From: Ruminococcus sp. UBA4385
GTDB taxonomy: Bacteria > Bacillota_A > Clostridia > Oscillospirales > Ruminococcaceae
Length of the DNA stretch: 12,877 nt
Assembly (NCBI GenBank): GCA_002391065.1
Contig: DGRP01000071.1
Span: 1-12,877, forward strand
Reading direction: 5' to 3'
Within the stretch, counting starts at the first letter, position 1, and every line of letters begins with the position of its first letter. Both the position numbers and the translations under genes were made by a program. Positions 5,904 to 12,697 of this stretch are shown one piece after another. Under the pieces are notes generated by a model that saw only the letters and a program-made list of their open reading frames with translations, ran no database searches and was not told where the DNA came from.

Positions 5904-7490
5904 TTATATCCTTGACTTTACTGTACGGAGGAGGTAATTCATTATCTGTATGTTTGTTGAATCGGTATAATGAATACCGTCATACGAATCGTATCCTCTG
6001 AGCATCATGTCTCCGCAGCAATCAAGATACCTGTTTGCAGAAAACAATGCTTTCATTCCTGAGTTAAACTTTTTAACTGCTGCATTTGTTGTTCCTGTTC
6101 CATTTCTGTTTCTGTCAACACGGCAGCCGTCAAATACAGGATTTACTGACATGAAGAAAAATGAATGTCTGCTATATGCGGAGCTGTTTATTATCCCGTT
6201 ATAAAGGGACTTGTACTTATCGTAGTTTTCAAGGTCATTTATACCGTGATTGAATACTACGATATATTTCTTGTCCGACCGGCCTAAGCAGCCTTTAAGC
6301 TTCGGTACTGCGGTGTTTTTCAGCCAGTCATAGCCGCTGCCTGACAAAGCTATGAATGTGGTCTTACTGTACTGCGAGGTTATATTTGAGGTTCTGCTCA
6401 TATACTCATATCTTGAATCGCCTACAAGTATAATACCGTCATAGCCGCCGAAGCTGTAATTCTTATAAGAACCGGCCGCTTGCGGATAATATCCCGATGT
6501 GCGTGCCTCTGCAATGCTGCTGAGATTTGACTCGTTTTCGTTTATCTGGTTCTGGGTGCTGTAGGTAGTATTAAAGCTTATAGCTGCTACCTTGAATCTG
6601 TACGCGGTCTTCTGGCTGCCCTTAAAGCTGTAGCTGCGTGTGTCGCCCGACTTTATCGTTTTGATGTAGGACCAGTTGGACCATTTGCCGAAATTGTATC
6701 TTCTCGACATATATATGCGGTAGCCGTCGGCACCGTTTTTGGGGGCGTTCCAGGTAAGCCTTACAGTGTTGTTCGTTACAGATGTGCTGACACCGCTTAC
6801 AGGGTCAGGAGTAGGAACAACGTCCATTGTTTTATAGTCAGTGAAATACTGAGTTTTTATACCGTTCGGCTGTGTCAGAGATACGTAGCATCTCATAGCA
6901 TATCTCTGTTTTACATGAGGCTGACTGATAGAGGTCACGGAGTAGGTGGTATCGCCGATCGTTTTAAGCAGCTTATACGAGCCATTTACTACCTTTGCAG
7001 CCTGATATCCCGATACCTTATAGTTTGTTTTACATAGTGTGAAGTTGTTTTTTACATCGCTGCACCTAAGCTGAGTTGCTCCGTTCTGAGAATTATACCA
7101 TACCCTGAAATTCACCTTAGCATGATAGTTCTTAAAGCTGAACGATTTTGTGTTTCCCTTGGTATTCCCGTTGTAGGGAGTGATCTTAAAGTTATAGGTA
7201 GTATCGCTGAATCCGTAAAAGTCATAATACAGGTTTGATGTTGTTACCGATTTGTAGCTGCTTTCACTTTGTTTCTTATACTCTACCTTGTACTTTGTTG
7301 CATAGCTTGAACGTTTCCATCTGATGGTCGTGTATGAAGGGGTCACTATGCAGGTGTCGAGTGTGATGCTGCCTGGGTATGCTGCTGCTTCTGCGTTTAT
7401 GTTCCGAGCAAATATGCAGACAAGAAGCATTGCGAATGAACATAATGCTATTACGACATTTAGTGTGGCTGATTTGAGATTGTGTTTCAT
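5904..7490 (-). CDS. exported FN3 / SGNH-hydrolase-like protein
   Basis: 528 aa with an N-terminal hydrophobic export segment (~10-28) ending near INAEAAAYPG, so either secreted or N-terminally anchored. Residues ~41-120 and ~229-331 look like fibronectin type III domains, and ~121-225 is a related beta-rich region. The C-terminal ~350-528 has the SGNH/GDSL hydrolase blocks: GDSR (nucleophile S359), a glycine-bearing ALSGSGYDW, HGIND (N418) and DGIHY (D504, H507). This family cleaves or transfers ester-linked groups on lipids or carbohydrates; the substrate here is unknown, with surface polysaccharide or dietary glycan esters possible. Start ATG 7490 has AAGGAGG 7 nt upstream. It is the first gene of the operon with the 47-aa ORF and sigma-LRR2, which suggests the hydrolase is an output of, or tied to, that sensor. 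Confidence 0.8.
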   Translation of the reverse strand: MKHNLKSATLNVVIALCSFAMLLVCIFARNINAEAAAYPGSITLDTCIVTPSYTTIRWKRSSYATKYKVEYKKQSESSYKSVTTSNLYYDFYGFSDTTYNFKITPYNGNTKGNTKSFSFKNYHAKVNFRVWYNSQNGATQLRCSDVKNNFTLCKTNYKVSGYQAAKVVNGSYKLLKTIGDTTYSVTSISQPHVKQRYAMRCYVSLTQPNGIKTQYFTDYKTMDVVPTPDPVSGVSTSVTNNTVRLTWNAPKNGADGYRIYMSRRYNFGKWSNWSYIKTIKSGDTRSYSFKGSQKTAYRFKVAAISFNTTYSTQNQINENESNLSSIAEARTSGYYPQAAGSYKNYSFGGYDGIILVGDSRYEYMSRTSNITSQYSKTTFIALSGSGYDWLKNTAVPKLKGCLGRSDKKYIVVFNHGINDLENYDKYKSLYNGIINSSAYSRHSFFFMSVNPVFDGCRVDRNRNGTGTTNAAVKKFNSGMKALFSANRYLDCCGDMMLRGYDSYDGIHYTDSTNIQIMNYLLRTVKSRI

Positions 7491-7534
7491 GATTGATCCT
7501 CCTTATAATATTAGAGCATTAAAAAGCTCTTATA

Positions 7535-7566
7535 TATTAGAGAGATCAAAAGGGCAAAAGGTTCAC
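7535..7566 (-). promoter_or_regulatory. ECF-type promoter before the SGNH/sigma-LRR2 operon
   Basis: Minus strand -35-like GTGAACCTTTT (GAAC at plus 7561-7564) and -10-like TCTCTAATA (TCTAATA at plus 7535-7541), with 19 nt between GAAC and TCTAATA. GAACCTTTT is close to the typical ECF -35 sequence. The predicted start near 7528 gives a ~38-nt leader. Confidence 0.6.
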
Positions 7567-7591
7567 TTTTTTGAAAAAATTTCCTGATTAT

Positions 7592-7620
7592 ATTTTACCA
7601 CATACAAGGTGTAATTTCAA
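7592..7620 (-). promoter_or_regulatory. housekeeping (sigma-A type) promoter of the SGNH/sigma-LRR2 operon
   Basis: Minus strand TTGAAA (7615-7620), 17-nt spacer, TAAAAT (7592-7597) with a TGG extended -10. It lies upstream of the ECF-like site, the same tandem order as before sigma-LRR1. Confidence 0.6.
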
Positions 7621-7639
7621 TCCTGAAAATAACTGAAAT

Positions 7640-7677
7640 GAAAACGGCTTCGCCCATTATGAACGATAGCCGTTTTC
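7640..7677 (-). terminator. terminator after the acyltransferase gene
   Basis: A 10-bp perfect stem GAAAACGGCT/AGCCGTTTTC (7640-7649 with 7668-7677) with an 18-nt loop, starting 14 nt past the acyltransferase stop. The loop is long and the T-tract imperfect, so it may be a weak or partial terminator. It separates the operon from the promoters of the SGNH gene. Confidence 0.55.
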
Positions 7678-7691
7678 TATATTATTCTGTT

Positions 7692-8795
7692 CTACACAAG
7701 AGCTCTTACATACGGAATATATTTAAGAAGTCTGACTACGATAACCGTTACTGTAAATGTCCCGACTGCTATGCCAAACACTGCGAGCACTCCGCCGTGC
7801 TCATAAGCGTTGAAGCCCTGTACCGCAAAGATGTATCTGAGCACCGCCATGTGCAGAATGAACACTCCGAAAGAGCATTTTTCGATCTCTGCACAAAGCC
7901 TGTCAAGAACTTTTATCTCTTTGCCCTTACTGTTTCTGAACAGGCTGAACAAGCACACAGTACCTATCACAAGTAAAGGGAACGAATATGACGAAACTAT
8001 CTCTTTATATAAAACCGGCTTATCCCCTAAAATACTCCACTGCAGAAGCAGTACTGTACCGCCTGCACAGCTTACCGCCCCTGAAAGTGCCACTGTAAAC
8101 GGTATCTTTAAAAGCCCCTTGTTCACCGCATAGCCTGCAAACAAAAACAGAGGAAACACCTTTGATACATATATCACTATCCTCAGATCAGGAGCGCCGA
8201 TTTCTGAATAACTGTCATCACCTGAAATATTACTTACAATGCTACCCATATCACTCTTGAATATTTCATGCATAAATGGCAGAACACTCAGGAACACGAA
8301 TATAAGCCCCATCAGATACAGAAGAGTTTTTCTGTCGATGATTTTTGTTACAGCTCTGTAGGCAGGCATCATCAGGTAAATTGCAATCAGCAGATACAAA
8401 TACCACATATGCTTCCAGCTGAAGCTGTAAAGTACACTCACCCACGTAAAATCCAGTACCTGTCCGAGATCAAAGTCCTTATCTATCAGCAGAGCATCAA
8501 AGCATTTGAACAAAAAGGTGTATATCACCAATGCAAGCACTACTCTGAGTATCAGCTTTGAGAACAGCTTTTTTAGCCCCAGTTCCCTGTTCTCATCAAG
8601 CAGAAGTGCTCCCGTTGCCATTACAAAGCAGGGTACCGCCCATATTGTCAGTGTCCTGACCGAAACCAAAAGCTTTGACAATGCAGGTTCACCCTTAAAG
8701 CTCTCAACCGAAAGTGTAATAGTGTGAAGAAACACTATCATAAAGCAAGCCAGTGCTTTATGCCTGCTCAGATATAGTATTCTGCCCTTACTCAA
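7692..8795 (-). CDS. membrane acyltransferase, acyltransferase-3 family
   Basis: 367 aa, very hydrophobic, with roughly ten membrane segments. Features of the acyltransferase-3 (OafA/WecH-like) family are an N-terminal RHKALACFMIVFLHT with the usual histidine (H24), and WKHMWYLYLLIAIYLMMPA in the middle. Members move acetyl or other acyl groups onto sugars or cell-wall polymers at the membrane; the acceptor here is unknown. The start is a TTG at 8795, chosen because GGAG lies 8 nt upstream and because it overlaps the TGA of the lipoprotein gene (TTGA), typical of translational coupling. It is the last gene of a three-gene operon with an exported transglutaminase-like protein and a Thr-rich lipoprotein, which suggests surface modification. 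Confidence 0.8.
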   Translation of the reverse strand: MSKGRILYLSRHKALACFMIVFLHTITLSVESFKGEPALSKLLVSVRTLTIWAVPCFVMATGALLLDENRELGLKKLFSKLILRVVLALVIYTFLFKCFDALLIDKDFDLGQVLDFTWVSVLYSFSWKHMWYLYLLIAIYLMMPAYRAVTKIIDRKTLLYLMGLIFVFLSVLPFMHEIFKSDMGSIVSNISGDDSYSEIGAPDLRIVIYVSKVFPLFLFAGYAVNKGLLKIPFTVALSGAVSCAGGTVLLLQWSILGDKPVLYKEIVSSYSFPLLVIGTVCLFSLFRNSKGKEIKVLDRLCAEIEKCSFGVFILHMAVLRYIFAVQGFNAYEHGGVLAVFGIAVGTFTVTVIVVRLLKYIPYVRALV

Positions 8796-9214
8796 AAGAA
8801 CAGCTCCACATCGTCACCTATGCAGCCTTCATCGTCGTTCTGCACTACAGGTGCAGGCTCGGGCTCAACATAGGCATCTGTTTCCGGAGGTATATACTCA
8901 GTCTGGGGCTCGGTATATACGATCTGAACTGTAGTTGTTGCGGCGGCTTCGGTGTTAGTTGTTGTGGTAGTAGTGGTCTCCTCTTCGGGAGCTGCCGTAG
9001 TAGTTGTGGTGGTTGTGGTAGTTGTAGTGGTTGTGGTGGTTGTGGTCTCCGACTCGGAGCTTTCTGCTGATGAGCTCTCTATCTCGGAAGCAGCCTCAGA
9101 GGACGAGCTCTCAACAGCTGATGAGCTGTCAGCCTTGCTGCTTGAATTTGTGTCTGTTCCGCAGCCTGCTAGCAGCAGACTGCAAAACAGCAGAGTTACA
9201 AGTATCTTCTTCAT
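8792..9214 (-). CDS. Ser/Thr-rich lipoprotein with a poly-threonine tract
   Basis: 140 aa from the ATG at 9214, which has AGGAGG 6 nt upstream; a further in-frame TTG at 9256 would start inside the previous gene. The signal MKKILVTLLFCSLLLAGC has a canonical lipobox with Cys18. The mature part is low-complexity: a Ser/Glu region, an uninterrupted run of 17 Thr, a second Thr-rich block, then a Pro/Glu/Tyr-rich tail ending EGCIGDDVELFF. No folded domain is apparent. It may serve as an O-glycosylated stalk or wall spacer (inference). It starts 34 nt after the transglutaminase-like gene and its stop overlaps the acyltransferase start. Confidence 0.8.
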   Translation of the reverse strand: MKKILVTLLFCSLLLAGCGTDTNSSSKADSSSAVESSSSEAASEIESSSAESSESETTTTTTTTTTTTTTTTTAAPEEETTTTTTTNTEAAATTTVQIVYTEPQTEYIPPETDAYVEPEPAPVVQNDDEGCIGDDVELFF

Positions 9215-9248
9215 AATTTTCCTCCTGACGTAAACCGTCCTTGATATG

Positions 9249-10907
9249 TCAGTCAACAGCGACCTTACCGCTGCCGTTTCCGTAGTTGCTGTATGGCCAG
9301 GTCTTTGACTGCCCGTAGGTTATGCAGTAGCCATCGCCCTTTCTCTCAGCGTTGAAGTCAGGGTCGCAGATGTAGGTCTTGCCGTCCTTTTTAAGAAGCA
9401 CCCATGAATGAGGGTGAGTGCCTACATAGCCGTGTACCTGCGTTGCATTATAGCCCATTGTCTGAGCCATTTCAGCAAACATTGCTGCCATACAGAAGCA
9501 GTGTCCGTAACCGTGGCTGAAGCCATAGTCTGCATACCACTGCATAGAAACGCTGCCGCTCTTCGGGATAGACTTGTTCGGATTGCTCCATGGAACTACC
9601 GCTGCATCGAATGCTTTTCTCAGATTCCAGCCTACCTTGTCGAGCTTTGCGGCTGCGGTCGGGTACTTGTATATAGCCTTGGTGTCATATTTTCCGCCTC
9701 TGATAACTCCCTTATAGTTTTTGAAGGCACGAACTGTCAGATAACCTGTGTCGCCGCTCTTTACCTTGCTGTAGGTGTAGCTGGTGGTCTTGTTGTTTAC
9801 TACATCGAGCTTTTTCCAGCTGCCGCCCTTGGGCTTATAATAGATAGCATAGCTTGTAGCACCCTTTACAGTCTTCCAGTTGAGTACTGCCTTGCCCTTT
9901 GACTTTGTGGATATAGTAAAGCTCGGCTTTGCAGGTGCTGTTGCCGCATTTATACGGGTGTATTTCTCAGAGGTGTACTCCTTTGAATCCACTGTTTTAT
10001 ATGCTTTTACTGTGAAGCCGTAAACTGTACCTGCATCAAGACCGCTGACAGTGAATGAGGTTTTTGTATCTGTTGTCTTTTTGTATCTTTTCCAGGTCTT
10101 TGCGTTATCATCATATATGTAGATGATGTAGCCGTCTGCGTCATTGACCTTGTTCCATTTCAGAGCGATAGTACTGTCTGTGCCGTCTGTTGCGGTGATG
10201 CCGCTTACATCAGCAGGAACGTTTTTAACTATTGAGAATTTTTTGCTCAGACCACCTGCATAATTACCTGTTCCGATTGCTGTTACAGTGGCTGTTCCCG
10301 GCTTGGCGTTGTTGGAGTATCTCAGGAGATAATCCCTGCCGCGTTTAAGAATATTGCCTTTGTTATTCTTAACTGTCGGAACAGGTACAACTGCCTTGTT
10401 TTTATACTCATAAGAATCGGCAGGCAGAATCATCTTAAAGCTCTCTATGCGGTTCGGCATTATCGTGAATTCCTTTGTTATGCTTCCGTGCATAAAGTCG
10501 ATGCCTGTGATAGTTACCTTGCCTTTTCCTGCATTCACATTGTTGCTGTAGCTGAGTGTGTAGCTGCCGCCCTCTTTAAGGAGAGTTCTGCCGTTCATCA
10601 CACTGACTGTCGGAGTCTTGGGCAAACCGCTATACATAAAGCCTCCGTTTTGTACAGTGATATCACATTCTGCGATGTCTAAGGTTTTGATGCCTGCCGC
10701 CTCATAGCTCCTGACCTCTTCCACTTCGGTAGTCTCAGTCTCTTCGGCTGGATCGGTCTCTTCAGGGAGGGTATCCTCTGTGAACTCTTCTGTTACGGCT
10801 GTGAGGACAGGCTCCTCTGTCTGTTCGGGAGCTGCATTTGCACTAACGGCTGTGAGGCCTCCGAATGCGAGCATTAGCGCACATATACTGCTGATCGTTT
10901 TTTTCAT
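9249..10907 (-). CDS. secreted Ig-like/FN3/transglutaminase-like protein
   Basis: 552 aa with a signal peptide (MKKTISSICALMLAFGGLTA, cleavage near ANA-AP) and an acidic Thr/Glu linker at ~27-65. Two repeated beta domains follow at ~75-150 and ~155-228, each containing (L)xYSNN and ending in a KxFxI strand. Two FN3-like domains lie at ~233-322 and ~325-415. The C-terminal ~420-552 is a transglutaminase-like cysteine domain. The catalytic triad is visible: C470 in GHCFCMAAMF, H500 in HPHSWVLL, D515 in YICDPDF. Such domains act as proteases or cross-linkers of surface proteins or peptidoglycan. C472 is an extra nearby cysteine. Start ATG 10907 has AAAGGA 9 nt upstream. It heads the operon with the poly-Thr lipoprotein and the acyltransferase; its promoter is not clearly identified. 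Confidence 0.85.
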   Translation of the reverse strand: MKKTISSICALMLAFGGLTAVSANAAPEQTEEPVLTAVTEEFTEDTLPEETDPAEETETTEVEEVRSYEAAGIKTLDIAECDITVQNGGFMYSGLPKTPTVSVMNGRTLLKEGGSYTLSYSNNVNAGKGKVTITGIDFMHGSITKEFTIMPNRIESFKMILPADSYEYKNKAVVPVPTVKNNKGNILKRGRDYLLRYSNNAKPGTATVTAIGTGNYAGGLSKKFSIVKNVPADVSGITATDGTDSTIALKWNKVNDADGYIIYIYDDNAKTWKRYKKTTDTKTSFTVSGLDAGTVYGFTVKAYKTVDSKEYTSEKYTRINAATAPAKPSFTISTKSKGKAVLNWKTVKGATSYAIYYKPKGGSWKKLDVVNNKTTSYTYSKVKSGDTGYLTVRAFKNYKGVIRGGKYDTKAIYKYPTAAAKLDKVGWNLRKAFDAAVVPWSNPNKSIPKSGSVSMQWYADYGFSHGYGHCFCMAAMFAEMAQTMGYNATQVHGYVGTHPHSWVLLKKDGKTYICDPDFNAERKGDGYCITYGQSKTWPYSNYGNGSGKVAVD

Positions 10908-11229
10908 GTTTTCAAATCCTTTCTTATTAAATCGACCGAGGACAGCGGCAACGTTTGATATTTAATTGCTGCATTATCGATGATTATGATCGTAGGGGGA
11001 TTATTCTGATGTTTATACCGTTTCTATTCATTATGATAAGCCCGATATATACTGAATTTGTTTGCCGCTGTTCCTGCGATCTGTATATTTGAGAATTCTG
11101 AAAGGGAAAAAGTTCAATAATTATTGAAAAAAATCTTCCAAACGATCATTTTCGGCAAATCGCACAAAACTCTTCTTGAATAATTATATATTTTGAAGAT
11201 TTACTACTTGATTTTTCGTTCAATTAATG
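10908..11229. other. intergenic region upstream of the transglutaminase-like operon
   Basis: About 320 nt, AT-rich, with no supportable ORF. A perfect TATAAT occurs on the minus strand at 11183-11188, but the element 17 nt before it (TCAAGT) is poor, so a promoter there is only possible; it would give a ~270-nt leader. A perfect 16-bp palindrome TTCAATAATTATTGAA lies at 11113-11128. The [A/G]AAC-N19-TCTAA pattern of the sigma-LRR region is not seen here. Confidence 0.5.
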
Positions 11230-11266
11230 AAAACAAGCCCCGAGGAAATTTCTCGGAGCTTGTTTT
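11230..11266 (-). terminator. bidirectional-looking terminator after the truncated gene
   Basis: Long stem: AAAACAAGC (11230-11238) with GCTTGTTTT (11258-11266) and CCGAG (11240-11244) with CTCGG (11252-11256), one C/A mismatch, 7-nt loop. The U-tract is TTTTC on the minus strand. It lies 32 nt past the TAA of the gene remnant at 11299. Confidence 0.75.
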
Positions 11267-11298
11267 ACTATAGATCATGAAAACTATTTTCTGTCTGC

Positions 11299-11478
11299 TT
11301 ACTTTACGAATACTACAACTTCATGGTTCTCGGCGAAGTTCCAGTCGATGCCTATGCCGTATCCGTGAAGGCCTTCGTGGTTGAACCTTACTTCCTTTAC
11401 CGATGGGTCCTTGGCATCAAGGTCGATGGACTTGAACATTGAATGCCACGTCATTGTACCGACGATAGAGTCTTTGCT
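11299..11478 (-). pseudogene. C-terminal gene remnant (59 codons)
   Basis: A stop-free minus-strand frame from 11478 to TAA 11299-11301 encodes a protein-like tail (SIDLDAKDPSVKEVRF, GYGIGIDWNFAENHEVVVFVK). It begins directly after an in-frame TAA; its only internal ATGs lack ribosome sites. A good promoter lies just upstream (11508-11536), then AAGGG and a run of A, then ATA where a start codon would be expected, and a strong terminator follows. This looks like a gene whose middle has been deleted, leaving promoter, leader and 3' end. The family is not recognised; an extracellular beta-domain C-terminus is possible. Confidence 0.5.
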
Positions 11479-11507
11479 TTATGGTTTTTTTCCCTTGCTG
11501 TGTCTAT

Positions 11508-11536
11508 ATAATAACACGCAAAAGCCAGCTTTTCAA
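11508..11536 (-). promoter_or_regulatory. promoter of the truncated gene
   Basis: Minus strand TTGAAA (11531-11536), 17-nt spacer, TATTAT (11508-11513) preceded by TGT, an extended -10. The transcript would run from about 11501 to the terminator at 11230, roughly 270 nt. Confidence 0.6.
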
Positions 11537-11683
11537 TAAGCAATTCAACCTTGGAACGTTCCCTAAACTACATTTTTAAACAATGTGTAGCATAATAAAC
11601 AAATGGCTATAAAAAATAATGAAAAATGAGTAACCTTCTAAATATTTCAAAATTTCAAAAAAGCAAAAAATATTATATTACTA

Positions 11684-11712
11684 TCGACAACTGGACTTTT
11701 TTGTGCTAAAAT
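11684..11712 (+). promoter_or_regulatory. promoter of the ABC ATPase pseudogene
   Basis: TCGACA (11684-11689), 17-nt spacer, TAAAAT (11707-11712) with TGC just before it (extended -10). It would start transcription near 11719, shortly before AGGAG at 11731-11735. Confidence 0.5.
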
Positions 11713-11735
11713 ATAAAAGATACTTTATTTAGGAG

Positions 11736-12455
11736 ATGATCTTGCGAATTGGAAACATCGTTTCATTGAAGGATATCGTCGTGGAATTTGACGGCGAAAG
11801 GATACTTAAAGAAATAAGCCTTGAAATAAAGGACAAGGAGTTCGTGACGCTTCTCGGACCCTCGGGCTGCGGAAAGACCACTACGCTCAGAGTCATAGGC
11901 GGCTTCATCACACCGAATTCGGGCGAAGTAATTTTCGAGGGTGAGAATATTACTAAGCTCCCCTCCCATAAGCGTAATGTCAATACAGTGTTCCAGCGAT
12001 ATGCACTGTTCCCGCATCTGAACGTGTTTGAGAACATCGCTTTCGGTTTAAGGGTAAAGAATGTACCCAAAGCGGAAATTCTGAAGCGTGTGGCCGAAAT
12101 GCTCGAGCTTGTGAACCTCAGAGGCTTTGAAAAAAATGAACGTTGCCAGACTTTCGGGCGGTCAGCAGCAGCGTGTCGCTATTGCAAGGGCGATAGTCGG
12201 AAAGCCCCAAATACTGATATTTGACGAAGCGACCTCCGCTCTTGACAACATCACGCAAAGGCAAGTAAGCGAAGCTCTCGACAAAATGGGCTGCACTCGT
12301 ATCGTGATCGCTCACAGGCTTTCGACCATAAGGCATTGTGACAGGATAGTTGTACTTGATAAAGGCTGTATCGCAGAGGACGCAGCTATGAGGAGCTTAT
12401 CAAAAAAGGGGGCATATTTGCGGAGCTTGTTAAACGGCAGCGGGCAGATGTGTAA
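11736..12455 (+). pseudogene. chimeric, frameshifted ABC transporter ATPase (PotA-like front, exporter-like back)
   Basis: The first ~135 codons read as a polyamine-type importer ATPase (PotA-like): Walker A GPSGCGKTT at 41-49, VNTVFQRYALFPHLNV with Q-loop Q87, and [11 protein letters not shown]. In a run of seven A at 12129-12135 the frame is lost; with six A it would continue as [17 protein letters not shown], the normal PotA length. From the signature onward the sequence is exporter-like: [40 protein letters not shown], as in NHLM-type peptide/bacteriocin exporters. A second shift, one missing G near 12382, disrupts [13 protein letters not shown]; restoring it gives [12 protein letters not shown] and the TAA at 12453-12455. 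Importer and exporter ATPases thus seem joined at the conserved signature, then mutated. No permease or substrate-binding genes follow. Either ATG 11736 or TTG 11742 (6 nt after AGGAG) is the start; TTG fits the spacing better. Confidence 0.8.
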
Positions 12456-12477
12456 GACCGGCTTAACCGGGTAAAGA

Positions 12478-12576
12478 ATGGCGAAACAGCAGGAACAACA
12501 GGTCAAAGCAAGCACGTTGAGGGAGTTGAGAGCAAACTCGTACCGATATTGTAAGATCGTGCCCTTTTGCAGATAA
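12478..12576 (+). CDS. short ORF or gene remnant downstream of the ABC pseudogene (32 aa)
   Basis: ATG 12478 with GGGTAAAG upstream, then 32 codons (MAKQQEQQVKASTLRELRAN...) to TAA 12574-12576. It follows the corrected end of the ABC gene by 22 nt and could be the start of a lost downstream operon gene. No family is recognised and it may be chance. Confidence 0.25.
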   Translation: MAKQQEQQVKASTLRELRANSYRYCKIVPFCR

Positions 12577-12601
12577 CTTAGAAACATAATCACATAATTA
12601 C

Positions 12602-12633
12602 AGCCCGACGGCGCAGGAATACGCTGTCGGGCT
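12602..12633. terminator. bidirectional terminator between the ABC remnant and the transporter gene
   Basis: A 12-bp GC-rich stem (12602-12613 with 12622-12633, one G-T pair) and an 8-nt loop. TTGTTA follows on the plus strand and GTAATTAT on the minus strand. It sits 64 nt beyond the stop of the minus-strand transporter gene, so it can serve both sides. Confidence 0.7.
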
Positions 12634-12697
12634 TGTTACAGCAAATCATAAAAGCATGATAAAACAGAATAAAGTGCATATATCCGAACGGCTGCAC

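Noticed and set aside
7506..7539. Leader hairpin before the SGNH gene (AGAGC/GCTCT with AT flanks) as a riboswitch
   Set aside because: It is short and AT-rich and overlaps the ECF-like -10 element; no conserved riboswitch core is seen.
8952..9233. Plus-strand ORF with a long poly-valine run
   Set aside because: It is only the reverse complement of the poly-threonine codons (ACN read as GTN-type codons); no start signal, and the minus strand has signal peptide, lipobox and ribosome site.
9249..10907. [A/G]AAC-N19-TCTAA type promoter before the transglutaminase-like operon
   Set aside because: Nearest candidates (AAAC followed after 19 nt by GATCATAA or CTTATCA) lack the TCTAA element, so this operon is not placed in the putative regulon.
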